Below are positions 54,105-63,300 of a DNA stretch of 64,000 nucleotides, one piece after another (position 1 is the stretch's first letter; each line of letters begins with the position of its first letter). This DNA comes from DASSFG01 sp035547915 (lineage in GTDB: Bacteria; Planctomycetota; Planctomycetia; Pirellulales; JAICIG01), in NCBI GenBank assembly GCA_035547915.1, contig DASZTS010000086.1, forward strand, positions 1 to 64,000. Reading direction: 5' to 3'. The notes below the pieces were generated by a model. It saw only the letters and a program-made list of their open reading frames with translations. It did not search any database and was not told the DNA's origin. The position numbers and the translations under genes were made by a program.

Positions 54105-54788
54105 GAGGCATTCGGCCGACGCAGTCAAGCCCGGCGCGACACGCGCTGTTCGGTTGCCTCGAAACAGGCTCCGACCAGTTGACGGCGTGCCGGCGATCGA
54201 CTTCTACCAAATCGTCGACGATCGGAAACGGACGTCAGTAATAAGGACCAAAAGAGATGATCGTATCCCTGCTCCGTGTTGGCGCACGGTCTATCTCTCG
54301 ACAATAGCACAGATGTGGCGAGGATACCAGCAAACTCACGGACGGTAAAGGAGCCGCAGGGAAAAAGGAGAGGCCCGGCGCAGCCATTTTTCAGCCGTTC
54401 TCGGTCGGTACGGAGCCAAAATGGTGTTGCCGATTGCCAACTCGGAATCATCGTAAAATGCGGGCGGCCGGGTGTGGTGAAACGCGGCTCGCAGCTAGAC
54501 CGGCAACGAGGTGATCGAGAGGGCGCCGATCGCCGTGTTGGTCGTCGCCCCACCAAACAAGTGCGTGGGTGCTCGAGAGGCCGCGGTGGAAGGCATGGCC
54601 GCGATGGCACTGTCCTGCGGACCTCACCCGACGGCTTGCAAACTCATCCCGCGAACCGGCCAGCTTGCTGCAACCCGCCCTTTGCCACGGTTGCGCGGCA
54701 GGCTAGGATGCGATGGCAGCGAACATGGCCTGGAACTGCGGCGCGGCGCGGGCCGCGGCGGGCCGTGCGCGGTAGCATCAGCGTCGAG
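54105..54788. other. Divergent intergenic region between kinase and acyltransferase
   Basis: About 680 bp. The plus-strand frame of the acyltransferase is open back to 54276, but the extra 171 codons are Arg/Gly/Pro-rich and lack any conserved pattern. No RNA or repeat recognised. Confidence 0.4.
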
Positions 54789-55391
54789 ATGACCCGCACC
54801 CTATTGGCGGCGATTGCCCGGTTATTGAGCGGCGCCAGCGTGCGCTGGATCGATTGTCAGCCCGATACGTGCCAGCGCGTCTATTTTGCCAACCACACCA
54901 GCCATCTCGATGCGCTCGTTCTCTGGTCGGCGTTGCCGGCCGACGTGCGCGTCGTCACGCGACCCGTCGCGGCCAAGGATTATTGGGAGGCCGGCCAGGT
55001 CCGCCGCTATCTCTCGACGCAGGTCTTCGAGGCGTTGCTCATCGACCGCCGGCACATCAAGGTCCATCAAAGCCCGGTCGACCTGATGCTGAAGGAAATC
55101 GGCGACAAGTACTCGCTCATCGTCTTTCCCGAGGGGCATCGCAGCGTCGACGGCGAGATCCATGAGTTCAAAAGTGGTCTATACTATCTGGCGAAAAAGC
55201 GGCCCGATCTGGAACTCGTGCCCGTACATATCGACAACCTGAACCGCGTGCTCCCCCGCGGCGAAGTGTTGCCCGTGCCCCTGTTGAGCTGCATCACCTT
55301 CGGTCCGCCGATTTGGTTGGAGGCCGGTGAACCGAAGTCCGACTTTTTGCGTCGAGCCCGGGAAGCGGTCCGCCGGTTGAAAGAGGCCTGA
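54789..55391 (+). CDS. plsC: 1-acyl-sn-glycerol-3-phosphate acyltransferase-like protein
   Basis: The enzyme family transfers a second acyl chain to lysophosphatidic acid. The 200-residue sequence has the catalytic NHTSHLD (HxxxxD), and VFPEGHRSVDGEIHEFKSG, the phosphate-binding block. It is followed 9 bp later by a cdsA-like gene, which makes the next intermediate (CDP-diacylglycerol) from the product, so the two act in sequence in phospholipid synthesis. The start ATG at 54789 is a best guess in a long open frame. Confidence 0.88.
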   Translation: MTRTLLAAIARLLSGASVRWIDCQPDTCQRVYFANHTSHLDALVLWSALPADVRVVTRPVAAKDYWEAGQVRRYLSTQVFEALLIDRRHIKVHQSPVDLMLKEIGDKYSLIVFPEGHRSVDGEIHEFKSGLYYLAKKRPDLELVPVHIDNLNRVLPRGEVLPVPLLSCITFGPPIWLEAGEPKSDFLRRAREAVRRLKEA

Positions 55392-55400
55392 CGCCGACTC

Positions 55401-56450
55401 ATGAATCCTCTCATGGACTTGACGACCTTCGGCCTTGTAGGCGGCGTGCTCACGTTGCTCACCATGGCGACCGGTATCGGACAGCTTCTCAAGAAGCAGT
55501 CCGACACGGGGCTGAACCCGGTTGTCATCGAACAATTCAACCACCGCATTCGCGCCTGGTGGGTGCTATGCGCGGTGCTGGCCGCGGCCTTCCTGGCCGG
55601 GCGGCCAGCGACCGTGGTGATGTTCGGACTGTTGTCCTTTTGGGCGCTGCGCGAGTTCATCACCCTCACTCCCACGCGCATGGCCGACCACCGGGCGCTA
55701 TTCTGGGTTTTTTTCCTCTTCACGCCGCTGCAATACGTGCTGATCGGCATGGACAGGTATCAGCTCTACAGCGTGTTGATCCCGGTCTACGGCTTTCTCT
55801 TCATCCCGGCCCGCATCGCCTTCGCCGGTGACTTTAAGCGATACCTGGAACGCTGCGCCAAGATTCAGGCCGGGCTGATGGTGTGCGTCTACTGCCTGAG
55901 CTATGCGCCGGCGATCTTGTATCTCGACATCGCCGAGCAACGCACCCAAACGACGGGTGCTACCGGTGCCGAATCGAACGTTTCAACGGACGACCGCGAT
56001 GAACGCGGCGACCATCCTCAGCCAGGCGAAGCGAAGCGCGACAAATACCCCAACGCCCGTTTGTTGTTCTTCTTTCTCTTGGTCGTGGCCCTGGGCGATG
56101 CCTTCCAGTACATCAGCGAGAAGCTGATCGGCAAACATGTGATCGCGCCGGCCATCAGTCCGAACCGCACCTGGGAAGGTTTTTTGGGAGGCGTCGGATG
56201 CGCTACGTTGTTCGGCACCGCCATGTGGTGGGCCACGCCGTTCCACCCGTTGATGGCGGCCGTCATGTCGCTGATCATCACGACGATGGGGTTCGCCGGC
56301 GGCATGACGATGTCGGCGATCAAGCGCGACCGCGGCGTGAAGGACTACGGCACGCTCATCGAGGGGCACGGCGGCGTCCTCGACCGCATCGATTCGACCT
56401 GCTTCGCCGCCCCGATCTTCTTTCACGTCACCCGGTTTTTGTTCACCTAA
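55401..56450 (+). CDS. cdsA: Phosphatidate cytidylyltransferase
   Basis: The membrane enzyme makes CDP-diacylglycerol from CTP and phosphatidate. The CDP-alcohol synthase signature is present near the C-terminus: SAIKRDRGVKDYGTLIEGHG followed by GVLDRIDS. ISPNRTWEGFLGG is the preceding conserved block. There are about eight hydrophobic segments. A hydrophilic insertion of roughly 35 residues (TQTTGATGAESNVSTDDRDE...) lies between helices. It probably forms an operon with the upstream acyltransferase. Confidence 0.93.
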   Translation: MNPLMDLTTFGLVGGVLTLLTMATGIGQLLKKQSDTGLNPVVIEQFNHRIRAWWVLCAVLAAAFLAGRPATVVMFGLLSFWALREFITLTPTRMADHRALFWVFFLFTPLQYVLIGMDRYQLYSVLIPVYGFLFIPARIAFAGDFKRYLERCAKIQAGLMVCVYCLSYAPAILYLDIAEQRTQTTGATGAESNVSTDDRDERGDHPQPGEAKRDKYPNARLLFFFLLVVALGDAFQYISEKLIGKHVIAPAISPNRTWEGFLGGVGCATLFGTAMWWATPFHPLMAAVMSLIITTMGFAGGMTMSAIKRDRGVKDYGTLIEGHGGVLDRIDSTCFAAPIFFHVTRFLFT

Positions 56451-56487
56451 GAAAACCGGGCACGGCTCCAGGGCTTCGCCCGCCTTA

Positions 56488-57495
56488 TTATCGACCGGCG
56501 TAGACCGACTGCGTCGCCGGACGGGCGGGTGCGGGGCTGCGCTGGTTCCATTCGAGCACCACGGCACGTCCCGGCTGGACGGGCTGCGTGCGGCCGCTCT
56601 GCGCGACCGGACCGCGGTTCACCGGCTCGAGTGAATCGCCGTCCACGTCCGCTGACTCGTGGTGAATCAGGTCGGCGTCGGGCCGTGGCTGTTTGGCCCC
56701 CTTGTCTACGACGAGTTGCGCGAGCCCCGCGTCGTCGGCGTTGGGCGACGCCGGGACGAGCGGCAAGGGGCTGCCGCGACGAACCCAGTCGAGCCAGGCG
56801 TTCTGTAACTTGCCCAGGCTGTCGAATTGGTAGTGGGCGAGTGTTGCCGTCTTCCAATCGTTGGTATCGAGGCCGTCTTTCACGTAGCGCAGGAACTTGC
56901 GTTTCCCTCCCTGCGCGACCAGGAACGTGGCCAGCGAGTGCCCTTGGGCGTAGAGCGGCAGGATGTCTCGCGGATACTGTTTCATGGCAAACATGTCGTT
57001 GAAGGCGATGCCGCGGCGGGTTTGCAAGAACTGGATCAGCAGCCGCTGCTGCTTACGGCGCTCGCTATCGTGCTCGACGGTGCTCGATGCTCCTTCGTCG
57101 GCCCAGCGCGGCAGGGGTTGGCGGAAATAGCTGGCGAAGATCGTGTGCGTCACCTCGTGGGGCAGCACCGAATCTAAGATGCGCTCGCGGGAACCCTGAA
57201 TCGACATCTGCCAGCCGAAGACGTCACCGTGGTCGAAGATGAAGCTGGTCGCTCCACCAGCCCCCAATTGGGGGCCGACGTCGACGGTGATGGGGCAGGG
57301 GTGGTACCAGGTTGGCATCTCCTGGCCCAACCATTCGATGGCCAACTCGCGGCGGTATTTTTCCGCGGCCTGCCCAACCTCTTTCGCCATCTCGCGATCG
57401 GCGGCACGGACGATGAAGTTGGCGGTACGGTGGCTGGCGCCTAACGAGACAACGGCCGCCGCCATGAAGGCGGCGGATACGAGGCGAGCTTCCAT
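56488..57495 (-). CDS. Secreted HEVTH metallopeptidase-like protein
   Basis: The 335-residue protein starts with a signal-like segment (MEARLVSAAFMAAAVVSLGA). It has LPHEVTHTIFASYF with a downstream WADEGAS, the gluzincin layout HExxH plus Glu of the peptidase MA type. The C-terminal 100 residues are Pro/Asp-rich and probably disordered. Substrate unknown. It is convergent with cdsA. Confidence 0.78.
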   Translation of the reverse strand: MEARLVSAAFMAAAVVSLGASHRTANFIVRAADREMAKEVGQAAEKYRRELAIEWLGQEMPTWYHPCPITVDVGPQLGAGGATSFIFDHGDVFGWQMSIQGSRERILDSVLPHEVTHTIFASYFRQPLPRWADEGASSTVEHDSERRKQQRLLIQFLQTRRGIAFNDMFAMKQYPRDILPLYAQGHSLATFLVAQGGKRKFLRYVKDGLDTNDWKTATLAHYQFDSLGKLQNAWLDWVRRGSPLPLVPASPNADDAGLAQLVVDKGAKQPRPDADLIHHESADVDGDSLEPVNRGPVAQSGRTQPVQPGRAVVLEWNQRSPAPARPATQSVYAGR

Positions 57496-57679
57496 GCTCT
57501 CGACTCCGGCAATCTTTGCGGGTTAACCGTGGGTGGGCAAACCTTACCCTACAGCCGGCCGGCGGCCTAGAGCGGTTTTCCTCAACTCCCCCCACGGCGG
57601 CTGCCGATAGTGGTGCGCGGTAATCTGTAACGATAGTGCGGCCCGGGGTGGCATCCTTCCCGGTCCTGACCGGTAAATC

Positions 57680-58588
57680 ATGCCCCAGACCCGTGATATT
57701 GCGCTAGAAGAGCTCACCGCGTCTGGCGATGCGCTCGGTGTGGCCGGAACGCGTGTCGACGCCGCCCATTCGCTGGGCGATGCGCTGGTGGCGCTGCCGC
57801 CGCTGGCCCAGATGCCGGTGGAGCAGGCGATCACCGACCTTGTCCGAGTCGAAGGCGCCGTCCAACTCCAGGCACACGCCGACCAGTTAGGGGCCTTTTT
57901 ACGGCAGCGTCAACAAGAACTCGATCGTCGTGAAGCGCAGCTCAACGCGCGCCTGGCCGATTTTGCACAAGAGGTGCGCGACGCCCGACTCTGGCTCAGC
58001 CAGCGGAACGACGAGTTGAACGATCGCGAAGCCAAGCTGGCGGAATGCACGGCCGCCTTGCCGGCCGAACTCGCCGAGAGGGTGCTTTCGCCGCCGGCCG
58101 ATCGCATCGTATTCGACCCGTCAGCACCCATGGCCGGGAGCACGGCCCCGCCAGAGGGCGGCGACAAGGTAACGGATCCGCAAGAGACTCTACCCCATTT
58201 TCCCGATTCGCCAGGACCACTCGATGAGGGAGAGTGGAAAGATGTGCTCGCACGCCAGAGCGTCGAGATCGACCAGCGGCGGATTTCGCTTGAAAAATTT
58301 CGCGAAGAAGTCTCGCAGATGCACCGCGAGGCACTAGAATTGCGTTTGGCGGCGGAGGAAGCGCAGTCCGACCTGCTGGCCGCTCTGGGATCGGAAGCCG
58401 CCGACGCCGCATTGAGTCGCGCGCGTGGCCGGTTGGCCGGGCACTTCCGCGACGAAGCAGCCGAGCTCGCGCGCAGGAGGGAAGAATTGGAATCGCTCAA
58501 GAGCGACTTGGCGGCAGAACACGCGCGGCTTGAGCAGCGCTGGTTGGAGATAAGGGCGGGGATTGGCGCCGAGGCCACAGTGGTCTAG
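57680..58588 (+). CDS. Coiled-coil protein of unknown function
   Basis: The 302-residue protein is mostly long charged helices (LGAFLRQRQQELDRREAQLNA, LWLSQRNDELNDREAKLAEC, RISLEKFREEVSQMHREALE). A Pro/Asp-rich break at about 140-175 separates two coiled-coil blocks. No signal peptide or membrane segment. Structural or scaffold function is inferred from composition only. Confidence 0.65.
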   Translation: MPQTRDIALEELTASGDALGVAGTRVDAAHSLGDALVALPPLAQMPVEQAITDLVRVEGAVQLQAHADQLGAFLRQRQQELDRREAQLNARLADFAQEVRDARLWLSQRNDELNDREAKLAECTAALPAELAERVLSPPADRIVFDPSAPMAGSTAPPEGGDKVTDPQETLPHFPDSPGPLDEGEWKDVLARQSVEIDQRRISLEKFREEVSQMHREALELRLAAEEAQSDLLAALGSEAADAALSRARGRLAGHFRDEAAELARRREELESLKSDLAAEHARLEQRWLEIRAGIGAEATVV

Positions 58589-58754
58589 AGGCCAGGGTGG
58601 TCTAACTGCCGATCGACACATTTTTTCAAATCCGGGGTTAAGAATACTTGTCGGTTTGAACGACCGATGGTATAAGCACGCGGATCCGGCTAATCGGGCC
58701 ATATGCGTGGCCGGCTGGACCGCACGTCACTAACCGAGGAGGGTTTCGTACCCA

Positions 58755-60233
58755 ATGAACCAATTCGACGCCGCCTCTTTCGCGGTTACCGCTTCTGGCG
58801 TCAACCTCGAAGAGTCTGAAGAGCCTCCTAGTTCTTCCCGTCGGCATCCGCACTGGAGAGATGTTCCTCTCGAACTTTGGGAGGACTGGCGCTGGCAACG
58901 CCAGAACGCGATCCGCACCACTTCTCAGCTCGTCGAGCTCCTACCTCATGCTCCTGCCGATGTAACCGCCCTCGAAGCCCTCGAAGCCCAGTACAAACTG
59001 GCGATCCCTCCCTACTATTTCTCGCTGATCGACGTCGACGATCCCCTCGACCCCATCCGGTTGCAGGCGGTCCCCTCGACGGCCGAGATGACGAGCGAAT
59101 CGGGGTTGGAACTCGAGGATCCACTCGAGGAGGACAAAGACTCGCCCGTGCCGGGCCTGACCCATCGCTACCCAGACCGGGTGCTGATGGTGACCACGCA
59201 CGTCTGCACGATGTACTGCCGGTTCTGCACCCGTAAGAGGGTGACGATGGACCGCGACGGTTGGGACGGCCCCAGCCACAACGACCAGCGAATGGTGCAG
59301 TACCTCCGCGAGCATAAGGAAGTTCACGATGTGATTGTGTCGGGCGGCGATCCGCTGACGCTGCCGATGGCCAAGCTCCGCTGGTTCGTCAACGAGCTGG
59401 CTGCCATCGAGCACCTCGATGTCATCCGGATCGGCACGCGCGTGCCTGTCACACTGCCCCAACGGCTGTTCGACCCCGATCTGGTCGATCTGTTACGAAG
59501 AGCGGGCAAAATCTGGATTCAAACGCACTTTAACCATCCCCGTGAGATCACGCCCGAGGCGGAGCGGGCCTGCCGCGCCTTGGTCAACGCGGGAATGCCC
59601 GTGAGCAACCACGCGGTGCTGCTCAAGGGTGTGAACGACTCGGTCCCCGTGATGCGCGACCTGGTTCGCAATCTTTTGCGGATCAAGGTTCGCCCCTACT
59701 ACCTGTTCCATTGCGATCCGGTGGTGGGTGCCGGTCACTTCCGCACCTCGGTGTGGAAGGGGCTGGAGATCATCGAGGGCTTGCGAGGCCACGTCTCCGG
59801 TCTGGGCGTGCCGACCTACGTGGTCGACGGCCTGCACGGGGCGGGCAAGATTCCGCTGATGCCGAACTACCTCGTTTCGGCCAGCGAGAACGCGGTGATC
59901 TTGCGCAACTACGAGGGCCTGCTCTTCCGCTACGCGCCCGAAGACAAGGACGGCGGTGAGCAGAGCCACTACTCGTCGATGGGCGTCAGCGGGCTGCTCG
60001 GCGGCCAAGGCACCGCCTTGGTCCCGGTCGGCAACCGCCGCATGGCCCGCCGCGAGGAACACGCGCAGGAGCCGGGTGAGGCTAGTCATGTCAACGGGAA
60101 TGGCCATGCCAACGGCAATGGCCACTCGAATGGCAACGGCCACGCCAAGAATGGTCATGCCCGAGCCAATGGCAATGGCAACGGCCATGAACAGCCGTTC
60201 GCGGGTTTGCCGATCGTCGATCGGCTCTCGTAG
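58755..60233 (+). CDS. kamA: L-lysine 2,3-aminomutase family radical SAM enzyme with His/Asn/Gly tail
   Basis: The enzyme moves the alpha-amino group of lysine to the beta position using a 4Fe-4S cluster, S-adenosylmethionine and PLP. The cluster motif CTMYCRFC has Cys151, Cys155 and Cys158. The PLP lysine is Lys365 in GAGKIPLMPNYL. The family body ends near residue 440. It is followed by a tail of about 35 residues made of NGNGHANGNGHSNGNGHA-type repeats, which may bind metal through its histidines. Length (492) exceeds that of EpmB, which modifies EF-P, so KamA is the better name. No EF-P gene is nearby. Confidence 0.92.
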   Translation: MNQFDAASFAVTASGVNLEESEEPPSSSRRHPHWRDVPLELWEDWRWQRQNAIRTTSQLVELLPHAPADVTALEALEAQYKLAIPPYYFSLIDVDDPLDPIRLQAVPSTAEMTSESGLELEDPLEEDKDSPVPGLTHRYPDRVLMVTTHVCTMYCRFCTRKRVTMDRDGWDGPSHNDQRMVQYLREHKEVHDVIVSGGDPLTLPMAKLRWFVNELAAIEHLDVIRIGTRVPVTLPQRLFDPDLVDLLRRAGKIWIQTHFNHPREITPEAERACRALVNAGMPVSNHAVLLKGVNDSVPVMRDLVRNLLRIKVRPYYLFHCDPVVGAGHFRTSVWKGLEIIEGLRGHVSGLGVPTYVVDGLHGAGKIPLMPNYLVSASENAVILRNYEGLLFRYAPEDKDGGEQSHYSSMGVSGLLGGQGTALVPVGNRRMARREEHAQEPGEASHVNGNGHANGNGHSNGNGHAKNGHARANGNGNGHEQPFAGLPIVDRLS

Positions 60234-60261
60234 GCCTGACTGGTAGAGAGCAACGAAAACG

Positions 60262-60295
60262 CCGCGGGCCGGATTCCTCCGGCCCGCGGTTTTTT
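60262..60295 (+). terminator. Rho-independent terminator after kamA
   Basis: A 12-bp perfect stem CCGCGGGCCGGA / TCCGGCCCGCGG closes a TTCC loop and is followed by six T. An AAAA stretch precedes the stem, so it can also serve the convergent surface protein gene. Confidence 0.93.
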
Positions 60296-60343
60296 ATGTC
60301 GACCCGCAGTCGGTCGTGAGGCGGGACTTCAACCCGCGATGGC

Positions 60344-63300
60344 TCAGTTCAGCAGATCGGTCGACTTGCGATTGGTGTGGTCGTGGGAATAGGTGTCCCA
60401 GAACCAGTCGAGTCCCGTGCCGGCATTGAGTGTGTTGGCGCTCGACTTGTTGTACTGCGCCACCGTCAAGCTGGGACGGATCAGGGCGGCGATTTGTTGT
60501 GCCGTCAGGCCGTGATTGAGCAACGCCAGGTCGCTGATCCACTCGTTGAGCACCTGCTCGAGCGCCGCGCTGTTTTGCGCCACACTGCCATCGATCAGGA
60601 TGTTGTTGCCGTTGCCGGCCTGGATGTTGTCGTGCCCGAGGCCGCCCACGATCAGGTTGTCGCCATTGCCGGCCGTGACATTGCTGTTTCCCGTGCCGGT
60701 GACGATGACGTTGTTGCCGTTGCCCACGTGAACGTTGTCGTTTCCGTTGCCCGTGGTGATGTTGTTGTTTCCGTTACCCGTCGTGATGTTATCGTTCCCG
60801 TTGCCTAACACGACGACGTTGCTTCCGTTGCCGAGTTGAACGTTATCGTTGCCGTTGCCAGCCGTAACGTTGTTGTCGCCGTTGCCGGCCTGGATGTTGT
60901 CATTGCCGTTGCCCAGCGTGACGGTGTCGTTACCCGCCACGATCCCTGCGGGGGGCGCGACCGTGCCGAGTTGCACGTTGTCGTTGCCATTGCCAGCGGT
61001 GACGCTGTCGCTGCCATAGCCGGCCTGAACATTATCATTGCCGGCGCCAAGCACGACTACGTTGTTGCCGTTGCCGGCCTGGACGTTGTCGTTGCCGTTG
61101 CCGGCGGTCAGGCTGTCGTTGCCGGCACCGAATTGGATATTGTCGTTGCCGTTCCCCTCGCTCACAGACGTGGCGATGGTCAACGTACTGGCGAGGCTGA
61201 TGTTGTCGTTGCCATTGAAGCCGACCACATAGATCGTGCTGAAGGCTTGCGTGAAGGTCGTGTTCACGTTGGCACCGTTGAGCTGGGCTTGCACATGGAT
61301 GCCCGTGCTGCCGGTACTGCTCGTTCCGACGGGAGTGATACTCACGTTATCGTTGGTGTTGCCGCCGATCAGATAGAGCGCGTTGCCCACGATGGCGGTT
61401 CCCGCACCGACGGCAATTTCCGGCGCGGCGCCCTTGGTCGTGCTCACGGTGTTGTTGTTGCCGTCGCCGCTGTAACTGACGACCCATTGATAGGTGCCCG
61501 CGGTGGTCGGCACGGCGCTGCCCGTGGTCGTTCCGCTGATCGTGCTGTAACTGCCGTTCCCGGCCACGTTGACCGTGTCGGTATAGACGCTCACGTTGCT
61601 CGGGTTGTAGAGCGTGAAGGTGATCGTGCCCGTTTCAAAGTACCCGCCGCCCAGCGTGGCCGAGGCGGTCAACGGCGTATTCGTGCCGACCACGACCGGG
61701 GCACCTGCGTTGGGACTGATCGTGGGGTTCGACTTACTGACCACGGTCTGCTCGCCCGTGCCTCCCTGGTCGGAGGCACTATTGTTGCTCGCATCGCCTA
61801 CATAGGTGACGTGCCAAGTATAGGTACCCACTACCGTGCCCGTGGTGGGGAGCGTGTCGCTCGCCGAATAAGTGGTGTCCCCGCTCAACGGGTCGCTTTG
61901 TGTGTACGAGAAGCCGTTCGGACCCGACAGCGTAAAGACTAGGTCACCGGTCGCGCCAAAACCGTTGGCAAACAGCGCCGAGTCGCTCAGAGTCGGCGCG
62001 GTTGTGCCCAGTGTCACGGCTGCGCTGGCCGTCGAGATGATCGTCGGGCTGGCCAGACCGACCTGGGCCGAGCTCGTCACGACCGCAGTCGGGGAAAATG
62101 CTACTCCGGTCAGTTCCGAAGGATCGGTCGTCGGATTGGTCGCGAGCGTGGTGATCGCGTCCGTGGTATCGAGGAAATTGCTCGGGATCGTGCGGGTTTC
62201 CGGATCGGTCACCTCGAACAGGTTTCCACCCGGGTGGGGTTGGTAATCCGTGCCGAAGCCGCTCGTCGCGAAGAGCTGCACCTGACCGTCGACGATGCGG
62301 CCAGTCAGCCCCTTGGCGCCGCCCTCCTTGGTGTCGTCAGCATTCGGGTTGGGCGAGAACGGCGCCGGGTCGTTCGTATTGAAGCTGGCCGTGGGTGTCA
62401 CGGTGCCGTCGCTATTGACCGTGTAAACGCTATCCTTGAATACGCCGGTCTGGTCGATGTAATAGCTGAATTGCCAGCCGAGGGCTGTGCCTTCGTAATC
62501 GTAGCGGGCGATGCCCATCTCACCGTCCGCGACATAGCATACATTGACGCCGTTGATGCTGTTGGGGTTGGTCGGCAGGTCGGCCATCCAGAAGCTGAAC
62601 GCCGTCAACGTCGCGCCGTCGTTGTTGACGTCCAACGGAAGGCTCTGCGGGAGTTCGATGAACAGCGTCTGCGTCGTCGGCGTCGTCGACAAGCCGGTGC
62701 CGACCTGGTAGATGCCCGCGGCTGCGACACTCGTGCTGCGGTTGCTTTCGTAGAGCTGGCCGTTGAAGATTTCGACGTCTTGCGGGTCTTTCGGACCGGG
62801 GGCGGCGGTGACTTGCGTCGACGTGGTGGAGTCGTACGTCGCGTAGTGGACATAGTCGGTGGTGTCGGTGGCCTGGCCAGCGGTCCAGAATTCCATGCCG
62901 TCGCTGCTGACGGCGCCGCGGATATTATCGCCGTTGTAGGCGTTGGCGATGTTGGTGCTGGTGTCGACGTTGCCGTTGCCGTCGATCCGGGCGATGTTGC
63001 GCGGGATGACGGAGGGATCCGATTTGGTTTGTTGTGGCGCCCAGGCGCTGACCGTGTCGTCGTAGCCGGCGGTGATCAGATATTGCCCGTTGGTCGACAG
63101 GGTCAGTTCCCCTTCAGACTCGGAGTAACTGGCGTTGGTGAATGCTTCGGGGCCGCCGGGGACGGCGACCGTGGGCAGGCTCGTGGTGTACAGGGGCGCG
63201 CTCTGGTTGGCGGCGCCGATGACATACTGGTCGATGAAGTCGGCCGACGGGGAGTCGGTCAGCCCGTCGAGGTTCTCATCGCCGACCACATTCTGGTTCA

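Noticed and set aside
54276..54788. N-terminal extension of the acyltransferase
   Set aside because: The frame is open, but the residues are low-complexity Arg/Gly/Pro and the family starts near the later ATG.
60597..61170. CRISPR-like array
   Set aside because: The 27-bp periodicity lacks unique spacers and is fully in frame with the surface protein, encoding RTX-like units.
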